Origin: Actinomyces wuliandei
Lineage (GTDB): Bacteria > Actinomycetota > Actinomycetes > Actinomycetales > Actinomycetaceae
Direction: 5' to 3'
Assembly: GCF_004010955.1 (NCBI RefSeq)
Contig: NZ_CP025227.1
Span: 3,038,001 to 3,102,000, forward strand
DNA: 64,000 nucleotides
How positions within the stretch are numbered: position 1 is the stretch's first letter; every line of letters begins with the position of its first letter. The translations under genes were made by a program, and so were the position numbers. The notes beneath the pieces were generated by a model that had not been told where the DNA came from, ran no database searches, and saw nothing but the letters and a program-made list of their open reading frames with translations. Positions 52,001 through 61,904 of the stretch are shown here, in pieces.

Positions 52001-53278
52001 GTCCCGTCCACACTGGTGGCTGGTATCGACCCGGTCCTGGACGACCTGTGCGTACGTACGTGGAACGGCCAGCCTCCCATCTCGGCTGCCGAGGTCGCGC
52101 GGGCGCTGGGAAGCTGGGAGCCAGTCAGCGGCTACGTGGTCGACCCCGCTCGGGACTACCCGGCTGCGGTGAGAACCACCGCCCAGCACAGCGGGCCGGA
52201 CTCCACCTCACATACAGCAGGGACCGGGGTCGCCACCGCCGCTCGCGGGGTGCTGGATCGCCTGCGTCGCTCCAGCAGTGCGAGCGGTGGAGCCTCGGCT
52301 GCCACCTCAGCGTCTGCCACCCAGGCCCCGCAGGCTGCCGTGACGGACTCCTTTGCCCAGCATGGTTCCGCTCACGACGCGACGGGCGACGGCACCGTCG
52401 TCACTGACGACCTGCGTGCTGAGGAGGAGATGACCCCCCGGGCGGGACTCGGTTACGTCCAGGTCACCGGTCCGGTCAACCCGATGCCAAGTATGCTGAC
52501 AAACGCCTCGGAGACGGCCCCAGGCGCCGCCCCCGTCCCCTCCGAGCCCTTCACGGGCAGCTTCGAGGTCAACTTCGACGACTTTGAGGACGAGGAGGAC
52601 GAGGTTGATGAGGAAGTGGTTCAGTCTGTCAGCCGTACCACGACCAGCGTGATCCTCACCCTGATCGTCCTGGCTCTTGTCGGTGTTGTCATCGCCGTAC
52701 TGATCCTGCAGCAACTGGTAGGAATTCGCTTCACCGACCCCGACGAGCCGGCTGCGGACACGGTTCCCTCCACGACGTCGGCTCAGTCGGCCCAGGACGG
52801 CAGCGGGGAGGCCGACAACCAGGCTGGGGGCGAGGAGGGCAGTGAGGACAGCGCACCCATCACCGTCAGCGGCGCGCAGAGCCTGGACCCCTTCGGCGAC
52901 GGGAACGAGCACCCAGAGCTGGCGGACCGCCTGGTGGACGGAGACACCTCCCAGGAGTGGTTCTCCCGGTACTACAACGACCCCGGCATGGATGGCAAGG
53001 GCGGAGTGGGAGTCGCCGTGACCCTGGAGGAAGCTGCCGAGGTATCCGGCATTGACATCCACGGGACTGGGGAGGGCGGATCGGTCCAGATCCGTGCCAC
53101 GAGTCCCGAGGACCCTGCAGGAGGCGAGCTGCTGGCTGAAGGTCCCTTCACCTCGCAGGCCACCTCATTTGACTTCGACTCCACGGAGACAGCATCAGTT
53201 GTCGTGTGGATCACTGAACTTCCCAGAGCCGCTGACGGCTCCAACAAGGCTACTATCACCGAGATCACTCTCCGATAG
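49001..53278 (+). CDS. murJ: MurJ lipid II flippase fused to a pseudokinase and an extracellular beta-domain
   Basis: 1425 residues in four parts. About 30-560: the MurJ/MviN membrane domain of about 14 helices ([40 protein letters not shown]), which flips lipid II. About 590-790: a Pro/Ala/Thr-rich linker. About 800-1045: a protein-kinase-like domain (GSGRYGLLG) in which the catalytic loop HRDLKPxN is HLNLSPES and DFG is SGLG, so it is a pseudokinase. About 1213-1240: a membrane helix, then a Ser/Asp/Glu-rich stretch and a discoidin-like C-terminal domain (from about 1290). M. tuberculosis MviN (Rv3910) has the same plan; there the phosphorylated pseudokinase binds FhaA to control wall synthesis. 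The start overlaps the DUF6049 stop. Confidence 0.95.
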   Translation: MTPPRHARPRRSFLSPSPHRSQASLARSSAIMASGTLVSRVLGLVRNALIVIALGATGSGAADAFNTANNLPTNLYNMMIGGVLNAILVPQIVRALRKRNGEELVNRLLTTAATLMLAVTVLITAAAPLVFYVNASSLASGRWQPVSYAFAFWFMPQIFFYGLYALWGQVLNARSSFGPYMWSPVLNNIISIVSIIAYIRVYGAYTDGQGPEVWDAGRITLIGATTTLGIAAQALILYIPLVRSGFQPRIVFGIRGLGLGQSSRVALWALLGVAIISLSTWATTNLGSAAVTASELPEYADVVVPSTTMWSNAYLVYILPQSLVVTSIITALFTRMSEKASSGDREGVRDDLSLGLRSAGVFTVLATAGICVLAVPALQVFTPSISLRVAQATAPVLVLLALGIVPQGIWFTTQRVMLAYEDTKRLLLADAVVGLLPVVLCALAYLLAPANHWMAWAAFANTLSQVAACVVVVPLMRRHLPSLDGRRVATTHLRLCLAAAPAVVIGLVLVALMGEVDGASSLNRLLAASTQVVIVASVMSFIYLVMGRIVNVEEIIVAFRPLSRILVKVGRRLPGPAGRPVLRLAEWMTPTSAPTRGTSGSRTAPPAPPPPQAAPPPPPPPAAAPTATPQPAPAPPPPSAPTTAPHGAPAHGQPQGTYPPSFLPHAPSSAGRSGRAPVRRPVVPAVPPTVPPSVPPAPRTSPATATTPPTEHAMPLASPPPPAHPAGAAATPRGTAPAPPPDSPSLPANLSVSMEPSAAVPPSGHTTEQAQSPRTATMGPSVSDGQSPRGRRRMSEATPIGSGRYGLLGTLSTTLPRIVRHRGVDTILDREVTILVLTDASVHRDSIMDAASRAVLVDDERLQRVYDVERSEPSIIITEPLAGRTLSSLVARGITSAQVRAIIGETAQALDAGARKGLHHLNLSPESIRVLPGGEVKISGLGIEAAALDLESKVAKNDPLAADRADARALVEILYYGLTGRWPGKRPGIPSAPRLGGAPVVPSTLVAGIDPVLDDLCVRTWNGQPPISAAEVARALGSWEPVSGYVVDPARDYPAAVRTTAQHSGPDSTSHTAGTGVATAARGVLDRLRRSSSASGGASAATSASATQAPQAAVTDSFAQHGSAHDATGDGTVVTDDLRAEEEMTPRAGLGYVQVTGPVNPMPSMLTNASETAPGAAPVPSEPFTGSFEVNFDDFEDEEDEVDEEVVQSVSRTTTSVILTLIVLALVGVVIAVLILQQLVGIRFTDPDEPAADTVPSTTSAQSAQDGSGEADNQAGGEEGSEDSAPITVSGAQSLDPFGDGNEHPELADRLVDGDTSQEWFSRYYNDPGMDGKGGVGVAVTLEEAAEVSGIDIHGTGEGGSVQIRATSPEDPAGGELLAEGPFTSQATSFDFDSTETASVVVWITELPRAADGSNKATITEITLR

Positions 53279-53289
53279 ACCCTCATTCG

Positions 53290-53315
53290 GGAACAACCGC
53301 TTTTCATCGCCAGTT
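53290..53315 (+). promoter_or_regulatory. SigR/SigH-type (thiol-oxidative stress) promoter of trxB
   Basis: GGAAC at 53290-53294, an 18-base spacer, then GTT at 53313-53315. This is the GGAAY-N18-GTT pattern of Streptomyces SigR and M. tuberculosis SigH promoters, whose best-known target is trxBA. It lies 67 bases before the trxB start. Confidence 0.65.
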
Positions 53316-53381
53316 TGCTCTAGTGACACTGGTTCCTGTCAACTGGTGTGCACCGCGTGCTACTCCCGTACCAGGAGGATC

Positions 53382-54302
53382 ATGATTCACGACGTCGTCA
53401 TCGTCGGTTCCGGCCCTGCGGGCTACACCGCCGCCATCTACGCGGCTCGCGCTCAGCTGGCACCCATCGTCCTGGCAGGCTCGGTGACGGCCGGGGGAGC
53501 ACTGATGAACACCACGGAGGTGGAGAACTACCCTGGTTTTGTCCAAGGTGTGATGGGGCCGACCCTGATGACCCAGATGCAGGAGCAGGCAGAACGGTTC
53601 GGGGCTGAGGTCCGCTACGAGGACGTCACCGCCCTGGAGCTGGAGGGCACGACCAAGCGTGTCGTCACAGAGGAGGGAACCTATGAGGCCCGCACCGTGA
53701 TTATCTCCACCGGCTCCGAGTACAGACACCTGGGGGTGGAGGGTGAGGACCGTCTTTCCGGCCACGGGGTGTCCTACTGTGCGACATGTGACGGATTCTT
53801 CTTCAAGGACCAGGACGTCGTCGTGGTTGGTGGGGGAGACTCCGCGATGGAGGAGGCCACGTTCCTGACTCGGTTCGCCAGGTCGGTGACCGTCGTGCAC
53901 CGTCGTGACGAGCTGCGAGCCTCTGCGGTCATGGCGCAGCGAGCCCAGGACGACCCCAAGATCACCTTTGCCTGGAACTCCACGGTGGCTGAGCTGCGCG
54001 GTCAGGACTCTCTCACTGGCGTGACGCTTGAGGACACAGTGACTGGAGAGCGGCGCCAGCTTGAGGTAACCGGGTTGTTCGTGGCCATTGGCCAAGTTCC
54101 TCGTAGTGAGCTGGTAAAAGATGTGCTGGACCTGGATGGCGCCGGGTACATCCAGGTTGAGGCCCCGTCACAGAGGACTCGCCTACCAGGCGTCTTTGCC
54201 TGTGGCGACGTGGCAGACCCGTCCTACCAGCAGGCTGTCACCGCAGCCGGGTCCGGTTGCCGCGCAGCCTTAGACGCAGAGCACTACCTGGCCACGCTGT
54301 GA
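53382..54302 (+). CDS. trxB: Thioredoxin reductase (NADPH)
   Basis: 306 residues, normal for the low-molecular-weight type. FAD motif [20 protein letters not shown], redox-active CATC (Cys133 and Cys136), NADPH motif [17 protein letters not shown], and the FAD-binding end [20 protein letters not shown]. It reduces thioredoxin with NADPH. The ATG at 53382 is preceded by AGGAGGATC; open frame upstream is not coding. It follows murJ, with its own SigR-type promoter, and precedes trxA. sigM and its anti-sigma gene, which sit between murJ and trxB in mycobacteria, are not here. Confidence 0.97.
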   Translation: MIHDVVIVGSGPAGYTAAIYAARAQLAPIVLAGSVTAGGALMNTTEVENYPGFVQGVMGPTLMTQMQEQAERFGAEVRYEDVTALELEGTTKRVVTEEGTYEARTVIISTGSEYRHLGVEGEDRLSGHGVSYCATCDGFFFKDQDVVVVGGGDSAMEEATFLTRFARSVTVVHRRDELRASAVMAQRAQDDPKITFAWNSTVAELRGQDSLTGVTLEDTVTGERRQLEVTGLFVAIGQVPRSELVKDVLDLDGAGYIQVEAPSQRTRLPGVFACGDVADPSYQQAVTAAGSGCRAALDAEHYLATL

Positions 54303-54504
54303 CGTGGAGCTGTGACCCGGACAGGCCCGCCCTACGGCATACAAGGAGGCGCGATACCCATCACCGGCTCTACCTGCACATATGCGCGCAAAGGTTAGGA
54401 GACACCGAACCTTCCACCCGCGCAGCACGTCGGAAGGACATATCAGCCCAGGTGCCGCCAGACGTACCGACGGGCCACGCCACGACTCATTCAAGGAGAA
54501 CACC

Positions 54505-54831
54505 ATGTCTGCTGCTCTTGACGTCACCGACGCCACTTTTACTGAGGAGGTTCTCGGCTCGGACAAGCCCGTTGTCATTGACTTCTGGGCCGACTGGTGC
54601 GGCCCCTGCCGTCAGATGGCACCGATTGTCGACGAAGTCGCGACTGAGCTGGGAGACCGAGTGAAGTTCGTCAAGATCAACGTCGACGCCAGCCCAGCCA
54701 CCGCCCGGTCCTTTGGGATACAGTCCATTCCCACCTTTGCAGTCATCCGTGACGGCGAGACATTCCATCAGTTCGCCGGCTCACGGCCCAAGGCCGCGTT
54801 CAAGGCCGAGGTGGAGAAAGTTCTGGACTGA
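54505..54831 (+). CDS. trxA: Thioredoxin
   Basis: 108 residues with the active site DFWADWCGPCRQMAP (Cys32 and Cys35) and cis-proline segment SIPTFAVI. It reduces protein disulfides and is recycled by TrxB encoded 202 bases upstream. The ATG at 54505 follows AAGGAGAACACC. A strong terminator hairpin follows 12 bases after the stop. Length and all core residues are normal. Confidence 0.97.
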   Translation: MSAALDVTDATFTEEVLGSDKPVVIDFWADWCGPCRQMAPIVDEVATELGDRVKFVKINVDASPATARSFGIQSIPTFAVIRDGETFHQFAGSRPKAAFKAEVEKVLD

Positions 54832-54843
54832 GGGTCTGGGTCG

Positions 54844-54885
54844 GTCGGTGTACCAGCCCGGTCTGCGTTGGGCTGGCACACCGAC
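54844..54885 (+). terminator. Terminator after trxA
   Basis: Arms GTCGGTGTACCAGCCC at 54844-54859 and GGGCTGGCACACCGAC at 54870-54885 pair at 15 of 16 positions, with a 10-base loop. It starts 12 bases after the trxA stop. Confidence 0.8.
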
Positions 54886-55006
54886 TCTCAGATAGCTACC
54901 TGCTTCTGGAGCAACAGGTTGTTGGACACGTGCACGTCACAGGCCTGCACTAGCCGCCTAGAATGGCAGGTGTTACGACAACCCGGGCACGATGGGGGGA
55001 CGGCTC

Positions 55007-56452
55007 ATGCACTACATCTCCACCCGAGGCGGGATGCGCGCAGCCCGTTTCACCGAGGTCCTGCTGTCCGGCCTGGCACCGGACGGGGGACTGGTGGTTC
55101 CCGTCACGCTACCGGCACTCAGCAGGGACCGTCTGGAGACATGGCGGTCCCTGGACTACGTGGCCCTGGCTGCTGAGGTGATCGGCCTGTTCGCCACCGA
55201 CGTCCCTGAGTCAGACCTTCAGAATATGACTGCCGCAGCTTATGGACCGCAACGGTTCCCTGCGCCCGTGGTACCGGTGCGTGACTGCAGCACGGTTGCT
55301 GCGGGACTGCACCTCGTAGGTCTGTCTGAGGGTCCTACCATGGCCTTCAAGGATCTGGCGATGCAGTTCCTGGGGCAGGCTGTGCCCTACGTCCTGGGCA
55401 AGCAGGGCCAGGTACTCAATATCTTGGGTGCTACTTCCGGGGACACCGGATCGGCCGCCGAGCACGCCTTCCGAGGTCAGGACGCAGTCAGCGTCTTCAT
55501 GCTCTCACCAGCAGATCGAATGAGTCCCGTCCAGCGGGCGCAGATGTATTCTCTGCACGATCCCAACATCTACAACGTCGCCGTTGAGGGTGTGTTCGAC
55601 GACTGCCAGAACCTGGTCAAGGCCCTCAGCAACGACCCTGCCTTCAAGGCACAGTACTCACTAGGCGCCGTCAACTCAATCAATATCGGGCGGATCGTGG
55701 CTCAGGCGGTCTACTACGTGTGGGCATGGCTGCGTGTCACAGACCGGACGGAAGAGCGACGACCCTCTGACCTCCAGGTCGACGTGTGTGTTCCCTCAGG
55801 CAACTTTGGCAATATCTACGCAGGCCACCTGGTGCGCAGTATGGGGTTGCCGGTGCGTAGGCTCATCGTCGCAACTAACGAGAACAACGTACTGGAGGAG
55901 TTCTTCTCCACCGGCATCTACACACCGCGCAGTGCCGAAGCCACGCTCGCCACGTCTAGTCCCTCCATGGATATCTCCAAAGCCTCCAATCTGGAGCGGT
56001 TCCTGTGGTCTCTCCTGGGACCAGGGCGGTTCTCCCACGCCTGGAAGGAGCTGGAGGACAGCGGCTCACTGGATCTGTCGGACCAAGTAGAACGTATGCG
56101 TGAAGAGCTCGGCTTTGTCGCCATGTCCTCTTCCCACGCTGAACGCCTGGAGACGATCCGCCTTATGAGCAGCCACGGTGTCATCGTCGACCCGCACACC
56201 GCTGACGGCATCACCACGGCCCTGCGCCTCATGGAGCCCGGCTTCCCTACTCTGGTCCTGGAGACCGCGAGGCCAGAAAAGTTTCTCGACACTGTCGAGG
56301 AAGCCCTTGGGTGCCCCCAACCGGTCCCGGATTCTGTCAGCAAGCTTCTAGCGCTTCCTCAGCGAAAGACAACCATACCCAACGACGAGAAGCCGCTGAG
56401 AGCCATTATCGCTGAGAATGCTGTCACTGCTTCCTCGCCGATCCTTCGGTAG
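55007..56452 (+). CDS. thrC: Threonine synthase
   Basis: 481 residues of the longer (fungal/E. coli-like) type. It starts HYISTRGGMRAARFTEVLLS, has PLP lysine Lys115 in EGPTMAFKDLAMQFLGQ, phosphate-binding GATSGDTGSAAEHAF and PSGNFGNIYAGHLVRSMG. It converts phosphohomoserine to threonine. The ATG at 55007 has a run of GGGGGG at good spacing; an ATG at 54992 would add five residues. There is no other threonine gene next to it, and mycobacteria have cwlM in this region, so the gene is a local replacement. GC content drops from here rightward. Confidence 0.94.
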   Translation: MHYISTRGGMRAARFTEVLLSGLAPDGGLVVPVTLPALSRDRLETWRSLDYVALAAEVIGLFATDVPESDLQNMTAAAYGPQRFPAPVVPVRDCSTVAAGLHLVGLSEGPTMAFKDLAMQFLGQAVPYVLGKQGQVLNILGATSGDTGSAAEHAFRGQDAVSVFMLSPADRMSPVQRAQMYSLHDPNIYNVAVEGVFDDCQNLVKALSNDPAFKAQYSLGAVNSINIGRIVAQAVYYVWAWLRVTDRTEERRPSDLQVDVCVPSGNFGNIYAGHLVRSMGLPVRRLIVATNENNVLEEFFSTGIYTPRSAEATLATSSPSMDISKASNLERFLWSLLGPGRFSHAWKELEDSGSLDLSDQVERMREELGFVAMSSSHAERLETIRLMSSHGVIVDPHTADGITTALRLMEPGFPTLVLETARPEKFLDTVEEALGCPQPVPDSVSKLLALPQRKTTIPNDEKPLRAIIAENAVTASSPILR

Positions 56453-56743
56453 CCTGTCCCAGCAGCCGGACGCTGTCGCCAAGACGACGCACAGACAACA
56501 ACAGACGTGGCCTTATATTGGTGCGGACGGAGGCACTCCTGCCCAGTCTCTTGACAGCGGTCGGCACAAAGAGGCTCCTGTCGGCCTAGCAGACCGCCCT
56601 TCACGGACCACTCTGTTGGGCGAGTGGCTACCAGACGAACAGCATGAGGGAGTTGGGTCCAGCCATGAGACGTTCCCGACATCTGTCCGTGGCAGACTTG
56701 GCACCGAACGCAGTACCAGAGATCGTCATGGAAGGAGCTCCTG

Positions 56744-58051
56744 GTGGGCGAGATGAACCAGGTCAAGGGAAACCGACTTGACCCATGGCTAGACAACTAT
56801 GCCACACGTGCCCACGGCCTGAGGGCGTCCGAGACACGTTCCCTGTTTGCGGTCGCCTCGCGCCCCGAGGTAGTCTCCCTGGCAGGAGGAATGCCCAACC
56901 TCAAGGACCTGCCCCTTGACCGTATTGCTGAGGCCACTGCTCAAATGATTCGCAAAGACGGCGGTAGAGCACTGCAGTACGGTAATGGTCAGGGACTGCC
57001 ACGGCTGCGGGAGCACGTCACCGAGGTTATGGCGCTGGAAGGAGTCGACGCCAACGCCGACGACGTTATTGTCACGACGGGCTCGCAGCAGGCTGTCGAT
57101 ATAGTAACCGAGCTGTTCATCGACCCAGGTGACGTGATTCTTGCCGAGGCGCCAACCTACGTTGGCTCTCTGTCGATCTTCTCCACCTACCAGGCTGATG
57201 TGCAACAGGTAGCCATTGATGCTCACGGCGTTGTCCCCGAGGCCTTGGAGGAGACGATCATCCGGACGGAGCGAGAAGGACGCAGCATCAAGTTCTTCTA
57301 CTGCCTCCCCAACTTCCATAACCCCGCTGGCGTCACTCTCAGTGAGGAACGCCGCCCCCTCGTTATTGATATCTGCCGTCGGCACCACATTCTTATTGTC
57401 GAGGACAATCCTTACGGTCTGCTCGGCTTTGAGGGCCAGACATATACTGCGCTTAAAACACTTGCCCCAGAAGACGTAGTCTACCTTGGGTCATTCTCTA
57501 AAATTTTCGCACCAGGATACCGTGTGGGCTGGGCCGTCGCCCCGCCGGCGGTAAAGGAAAAAATGAAGCTTGCCTCGGAAGCGGCTATCCTCTGCCCCTC
57601 CTCGGTTGGCCAGTACTCTATCTCGATGTATCTTGAGCAGTTCGAGTGGAGGAAGCAGATCGAAGAGTTTCGCGCGATGTACAGGGAACGGCGCGACGCT
57701 ATGGTGGGGGCGCTGGAGGAATATCTACCGGTATGCCACTGGAACGTCCCAGACGGAGGATTCTACGTGTGGCTTGGGCTCCCCGAGGGTGTTGACGCCA
57801 AAGAAATGCTTCCTCGCGCAGTAACGAACCTTGTGGCCTACGTATCCGGAACTGCTTTCTATGCAGAAGGAAAAGCAGGTCGGGACCATCTCCGACTGTC
57901 TTTCTGTTACCCGGAGCCCGCCGACATCCGGGAGGGAGTTCGACGACTGTCCGAGGTCGTTAGCCGGGACGTGGAGAACTACAGACTGTTTGGTCCCACC
58001 GTACACCGGGTCTCAGAGGGTATAGCTGCCCCGGGACCCGATCAAATTTAA
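56744..58051 (+). CDS. PLP-dependent aminotransferase, class I/II (2-aminoadipate/MocR-like catalytic domain)
   Basis: 435 residues: ALQYGNGQGLPRLREHVTEV, TTGSQQAVDIVTELFIDPGD, YCLPNFHNPAGVTLSEERRP, EDNPYGLLGF and PLP lysine Lys253 in GSFSKIFAPGYRVGW. It is the stand-alone enzyme form, without the GntR DNA-binding domain found in MocR regulators. Substrates of this group include 2-aminoadipate, aromatic and branched-chain amino acids. The GTG at 56744 has GAAGGAG at good spacing; the ATG at 56753 is less well placed. It is followed at 8 bases by ddl, suggesting co-transcription and perhaps a supply role for peptidoglycan amino acids. Confidence 0.88.
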   Translation: MGEMNQVKGNRLDPWLDNYATRAHGLRASETRSLFAVASRPEVVSLAGGMPNLKDLPLDRIAEATAQMIRKDGGRALQYGNGQGLPRLREHVTEVMALEGVDANADDVIVTTGSQQAVDIVTELFIDPGDVILAEAPTYVGSLSIFSTYQADVQQVAIDAHGVVPEALEETIIRTEREGRSIKFFYCLPNFHNPAGVTLSEERRPLVIDICRRHHILIVEDNPYGLLGFEGQTYTALKTLAPEDVVYLGSFSKIFAPGYRVGWAVAPPAVKEKMKLASEAAILCPSSVGQYSISMYLEQFEWRKQIEEFRAMYRERRDAMVGALEEYLPVCHWNVPDGGFYVWLGLPEGVDAKEMLPRAVTNLVAYVSGTAFYAEGKAGRDHLRLSFCYPEPADIREGVRRLSEVVSRDVENYRLFGPTVHRVSEGIAAPGPDQI

Positions 58052-58059
58052 GGAGAGTC

Positions 58060-59019
58060 ATGAGCAACAGTCCTCAGTCAGAGTCACTACGTGTCGCCGT
58101 TCTTGCGGGAGGCCTCAGTCACGAACGGGATATCTCCCTACGCTCTGGCAATCGCGTGGCCCAAGTTCTCAAGCATGCTGGACACTCTGTACTCGTCCTT
58201 GATGTCGATGCCCGTATGATTAGTTCCCTGCGGGCTTTTGGTCCTGATGTGGTGTGGCCGCTGGTACATGGAAGCCACGGTGAAGATGGAGGTCTCCAAA
58301 ACACTCTCATCGCACTAGACCTTCCTTACGTTGGCACGCATTCAGATGGCTGCCAACGTTCATCATTCAAGCCAACTGCCAAGGCCACCGTGCGAACTGG
58401 CGGCGTTGTTACCCCGGACTCCCTGACGCTGCCACGCGAGTACTTCAGCCAACTGGGCGCCCAGGAGGTTCTCGGCGTCGTTACCGCGCACCTAGGTTTT
58501 CCACTTGTTGTCAAACCGAATCAAGGCGGTTCTGGTCTTGGTGTATCCATCGCTTTCAATGCTGACGAACTGCGAGCAGCAATGGTCGCCTGTTTTTCCT
58601 ATGATGACCGCGCTCTTATTGAGCAATACGTTGAGGGCACAGAGATCGCGGTGTCTGTCGTCGACACTGGGGAGGGACCACGTGCCTTGCCGCCGGTGGA
58701 AGTGGTTTCCCAGGGCCAGTATGACTTCGACGCCAGGTACAATCCTGGCCGGTCCGAGTACTTTGTGCCAGCCAGACTTGACGCTCGCGACACGGACAAG
58801 GTCCAAGACACGGCTCTTGCAGTTCACCGCACGCTAGGTCTCGGTAACTTGTCGCGGACCGACTTGATCCTTGACACTCACGGCACACCTTGGTTTATTG
58901 ATGTCAACGTTGTCCCTGGGATGACAGAGAACTCCCTCCTCCCCATGGCTGTAGAGGCAGACGGGGAACTTGGTCCTCTCTATGATGCTCTGGTGAAAAG
59001 TCCTCTGGTCCAGCCCTAG
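58060..59019 (+). CDS. ddl: D-alanine--D-alanine ligase
   Basis: 319 residues with an ATP-grasp fold: N-terminal VAVLAGGLSHERDISLRSGN, VVWPLVHGSHGEDGGLQNTL, PLVVKPNQGGSGLGVSIAFN for ATP binding, and FIDVNVVPGMTENSLLPMAV at the metal site. It makes D-Ala-D-Ala for peptidoglycan. The ATG at 58060 follows AAGGAGAGTC. It is the last recognisable gene before a 3.6-kb gap. It is somewhat shorter than many Ddl proteins (about 340-370), and the S-x-x-x-x-x-K-region reads HSDGCQRSSFKPTAKATVR with a two-residue variation from the usual SxLAMDK; a second Ddl elsewhere is possible. Confidence 0.88.
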   Translation: MSNSPQSESLRVAVLAGGLSHERDISLRSGNRVAQVLKHAGHSVLVLDVDARMISSLRAFGPDVVWPLVHGSHGEDGGLQNTLIALDLPYVGTHSDGCQRSSFKPTAKATVRTGGVVTPDSLTLPREYFSQLGAQEVLGVVTAHLGFPLVVKPNQGGSGLGVSIAFNADELRAAMVACFSYDDRALIEQYVEGTEIAVSVVDTGEGPRALPPVEVVSQGQYDFDARYNPGRSEYFVPARLDARDTDKVQDTALAVHRTLGLGNLSRTDLILDTHGTPWFIDVNVVPGMTENSLLPMAVEADGELGPLYDALVKSPLVQP

Positions 59020-59780
59020 TGCCTCGCTCTCAGCTGCTATAGCTTGCGCGCTGCATGCCGCAACGGCTGAGCAGGCCCTGAGGTTCGCTAAGATGGCGTG
59101 GCGGTATCAATCTGTCGGAATTTAGCCTGTATTCTTCAGTGTCCCAAGTTCCACTCCCGGCAAGAATCAATTGCAGTGAACTCACGGCAATAGTTTATGT
59201 GTTGGACGCGAAGCCGAGGATAGCGACTGTTTCAGTTATATAGTTGTTTTCTTCTAACATCTGCGACGGTCGACCTTATTCTGCTTGACTCTTGGTGGAT
59301 GAACTGCTTTATTTAAGCTCGAGAACTCTCCGTGAAACATGTTCCGACTGCACAGTTTCTAAACGGAAACAAGAGACGCGAACAGTTGTTGAGTCTACAT
59401 GAGCAATGCTGTTAGGACATCGCGAGAATGGTATCCGTAGCCCTATTATCAACGCACCGAGCCACGGTAGAGCGTTTTTTGGTTTCCATGAATTGTGTTG
59501 ACGCATGAAGGGATTTTCCCGACAGAGACTGTTCTTGACGCACGGAATACACAGTACTTGACCTTCATAACTCTTTCCTCAGTATTTTTTCGGCATCTAG
59601 TGGTTGTTAGAAGAAAATGACTGTGCGAAGTGCAGGTTCCGTTGATGCTATTCTGCCGACGTAGGGCTAGGCTATCAATATGTACCTGTGATACCCGCCA
59701 GTTACTCCAAGTAAACACTTGTTAGACAGTCAGCCAGAAACAATACTCATCATATGCATGTTGCCTGTGTGAAACCATAT

Positions 59781-59789
59781 TTGTCCACA
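59781..59789 (+). promoter_or_regulatory. Single DnaA box TTGTCCACA
   Basis: A perfect match to the preferred actinobacterial DnaA box. It is alone in the gap; I found no others nearby, so it does not mark an origin by itself. Confidence 0.35.
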
Positions 59790-60057
59790 TAGTTTCTTGC
59801 CATGGGAGTATTCGGCCATACGTTATTCCGCATGTCCTACACTTCCATTGATGTTACACACATGCTGTCGTCATACTTAGCGAGTTCCTGTATCAACATG
59901 TGGTGATGCGATCAGCACTGTACTCGGGAGGATGCCCAGATGGCGTCCTTATTCATCTATTCTACATGCAGGATGGTCCATGTTTGAGAGTGGTCCCAAA
60001 CGCAAGCCCAGGGCAGGGAGCGATGATTCACGGTATCCAGACTCATACAAAGATGGA

Positions 60058-60073
60058 TGTTCCACGTGAAACA
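60058..60073. promoter_or_regulatory. parS site 1
   Basis: TGTTCCACGTGAAACA, an exact match to the bacterial parS consensus TGTTNCACGTGAAACA bound by ParB. Confidence 0.92.
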
Positions 60074-60579
60074 CTGGCACATCTGCAGCGGTCTTGTTGA
60101 GATCGTGAGTGGATCATCCGCTGACACGAATTGGTCGTCAAGCCACCTACATAGTTCGTGCCAACGGCGCCATCGCGCAAGTAACTGTATTCGCATACAT
60201 AACTATGTTTACTGTGTATATGTGATTCTGTGCTAGATAAAGTGGCCAAGACACTACCAAGGATGCGCACGCTACAGAGTCAGAAGTCCGCAGAACACTG
60301 AGTCGCTTGAACCACCGATCGCCTTGCGGCATCGTCAGTGTGCTAGCATGGATGCAGTTTATGCACAGGGACCACAGCCACGAGTGGCTAAGGTTATTCC
60401 TCGCGCCACGGAAAGCGAGCGAGTCCATACATGGACGCACATCTGTGAACCGGCTTCCCGATGTATATAACTACATGTGGGCGAGGTGCGCCCGGTACTA
60501 TCACACATTTACTAGTGCCAACAGGTCAGGAGCGCAACATGAACAACCACGGGGGCTTCATCTATTTGGATTAGGTCCA

Positions 60580-60595
60580 TGTTTCACGTGAAACC
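60580..60595. promoter_or_regulatory. parS site 2
   Basis: TGTTTCACGTGAAACC, containing the perfect 14-bp palindrome GTTTCACGTGAAAC; the last base differs from consensus. Confidence 0.92.
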
Positions 60596-61888
60596 ACTAG
60601 GAACTTCTCTGATGAAATAGACTGTCTCCGCCAGTCGCAGACTTACTCGACATACCTGGAAGATAACTGCCATACTGGTCCCAGATATCCACGTTAAGAA
60701 TAGGCGGTGTACTTGCACACACCGCGACGACACACTAGCGCACTAAGCATCGTGCTCCGCACAAGGTATGCTGGCACGTGTTGGAACAGTTCGCACTACA
60801 GCACACCTAGTGTTACTACTAGTCTCCGTCAATCAGCCGTGGTTTGGGCCCGCAACGTATCGGTTCTGTTCTTTACAGTACGGGCACAGCTGCCATAATG
60901 GGTGTGGAGTGCTCGCACCCGTCGCCCTGTTTCTACGTAGACATGTCGTTGGCTGTGCACTTGACTCAACACAACCGACCCCATACACGGTCCTAGCAGG
61001 GGCAGAGAGTCAAGGTAATACTCATACGATCCGAAGTCGTTCAGCGCCAGCCGTTGCATCGTTGCCAGTGTGTACATCGAATATATATAAGCCATACGCA
61101 GTGAGCACGTTCAGTATACGAATACTCGCGTCCATCGATACCTGACAGCGCTAAAAAGCATGTAGAATGGCCAGAGATATCGTGCTGAATAACATCTGCG
61201 CTGACAAGAACATACCTGCCCCATGCACAAGTTCTGCGACATGCCGCCTGGCCTAGTGCCATAACGGCAGAGTAAGCAGGTGCCGACAGACTAGGCAATC
61301 CATCACATATCCGGACAATCCAGTCACAGATCGCAACCATGCACGCCGACCTCCAAGAGCAAGCAAATGAAGCAGACTGACAGGTCCGTTGCAGTATGCG
61401 GCTAAACATCCTGAGTGAATGCAACCCGCAGTGGTTTCGTATGGGCACATACAATCTTCACCTACCGCACCTGTCGAGTCGAGCACTTACATGCGTAGGA
61501 AAAGTTCTTCCTACAACCACCACTGTCCACGAGTTCAACCAACTCACACGGATGCTCAAATGGCGGTATGTTCGAGACAAGTAGATACCTTTAGCGTCTG
61601 AATCTGCTCCACAGAAAGTATCCTCGGCAGAAGACGATCTGTTGAAACTGCTCGCACTTCTACACCAAGGACTGGAGCAGCCAGCACGAGTCAAACCTAG
61701 TCTCCTGTGTTGTAACGAGGCGCGTAGATGTGTGTGCTCAGAGACATGGCGCAACCAATACGCGCTAACATGCGATTCCCGACCGGACAACTTCAAACCA
61801 GCGTTCTTGACATGACGTGCGGTAGTTTGCAACACGAACTGCATGTCGATCGTCCACTCATCTTCGTCCCTGAAGGGCAGTACATCAT

Positions 61889-61904
61889 AGTTTCACGTGA
61901 AACA
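61889..61904. promoter_or_regulatory. parS site 3
   Basis: AGTTTCACGTGAAACA, containing the perfect 14-bp palindrome GTTTCACGTGAAAC; the first base differs from consensus. Confidence 0.92.

Noticed and set aside
52972..53381. Upstream extension of trxB into murJ
   Set aside because: The sequence before 53382 is in the murJ reading frame region and lacks homology; AGGAGGATC and the FAD motif fix the start at 53382.
60768..61844. Open frames of 125-137 codons in the low-GC gap
   Set aside because: They overlap on both strands, have random-looking composition rich in Cys, His, Trp and Tyr, no hydrophobic or family pattern, and no ribosome binding site that stands out.
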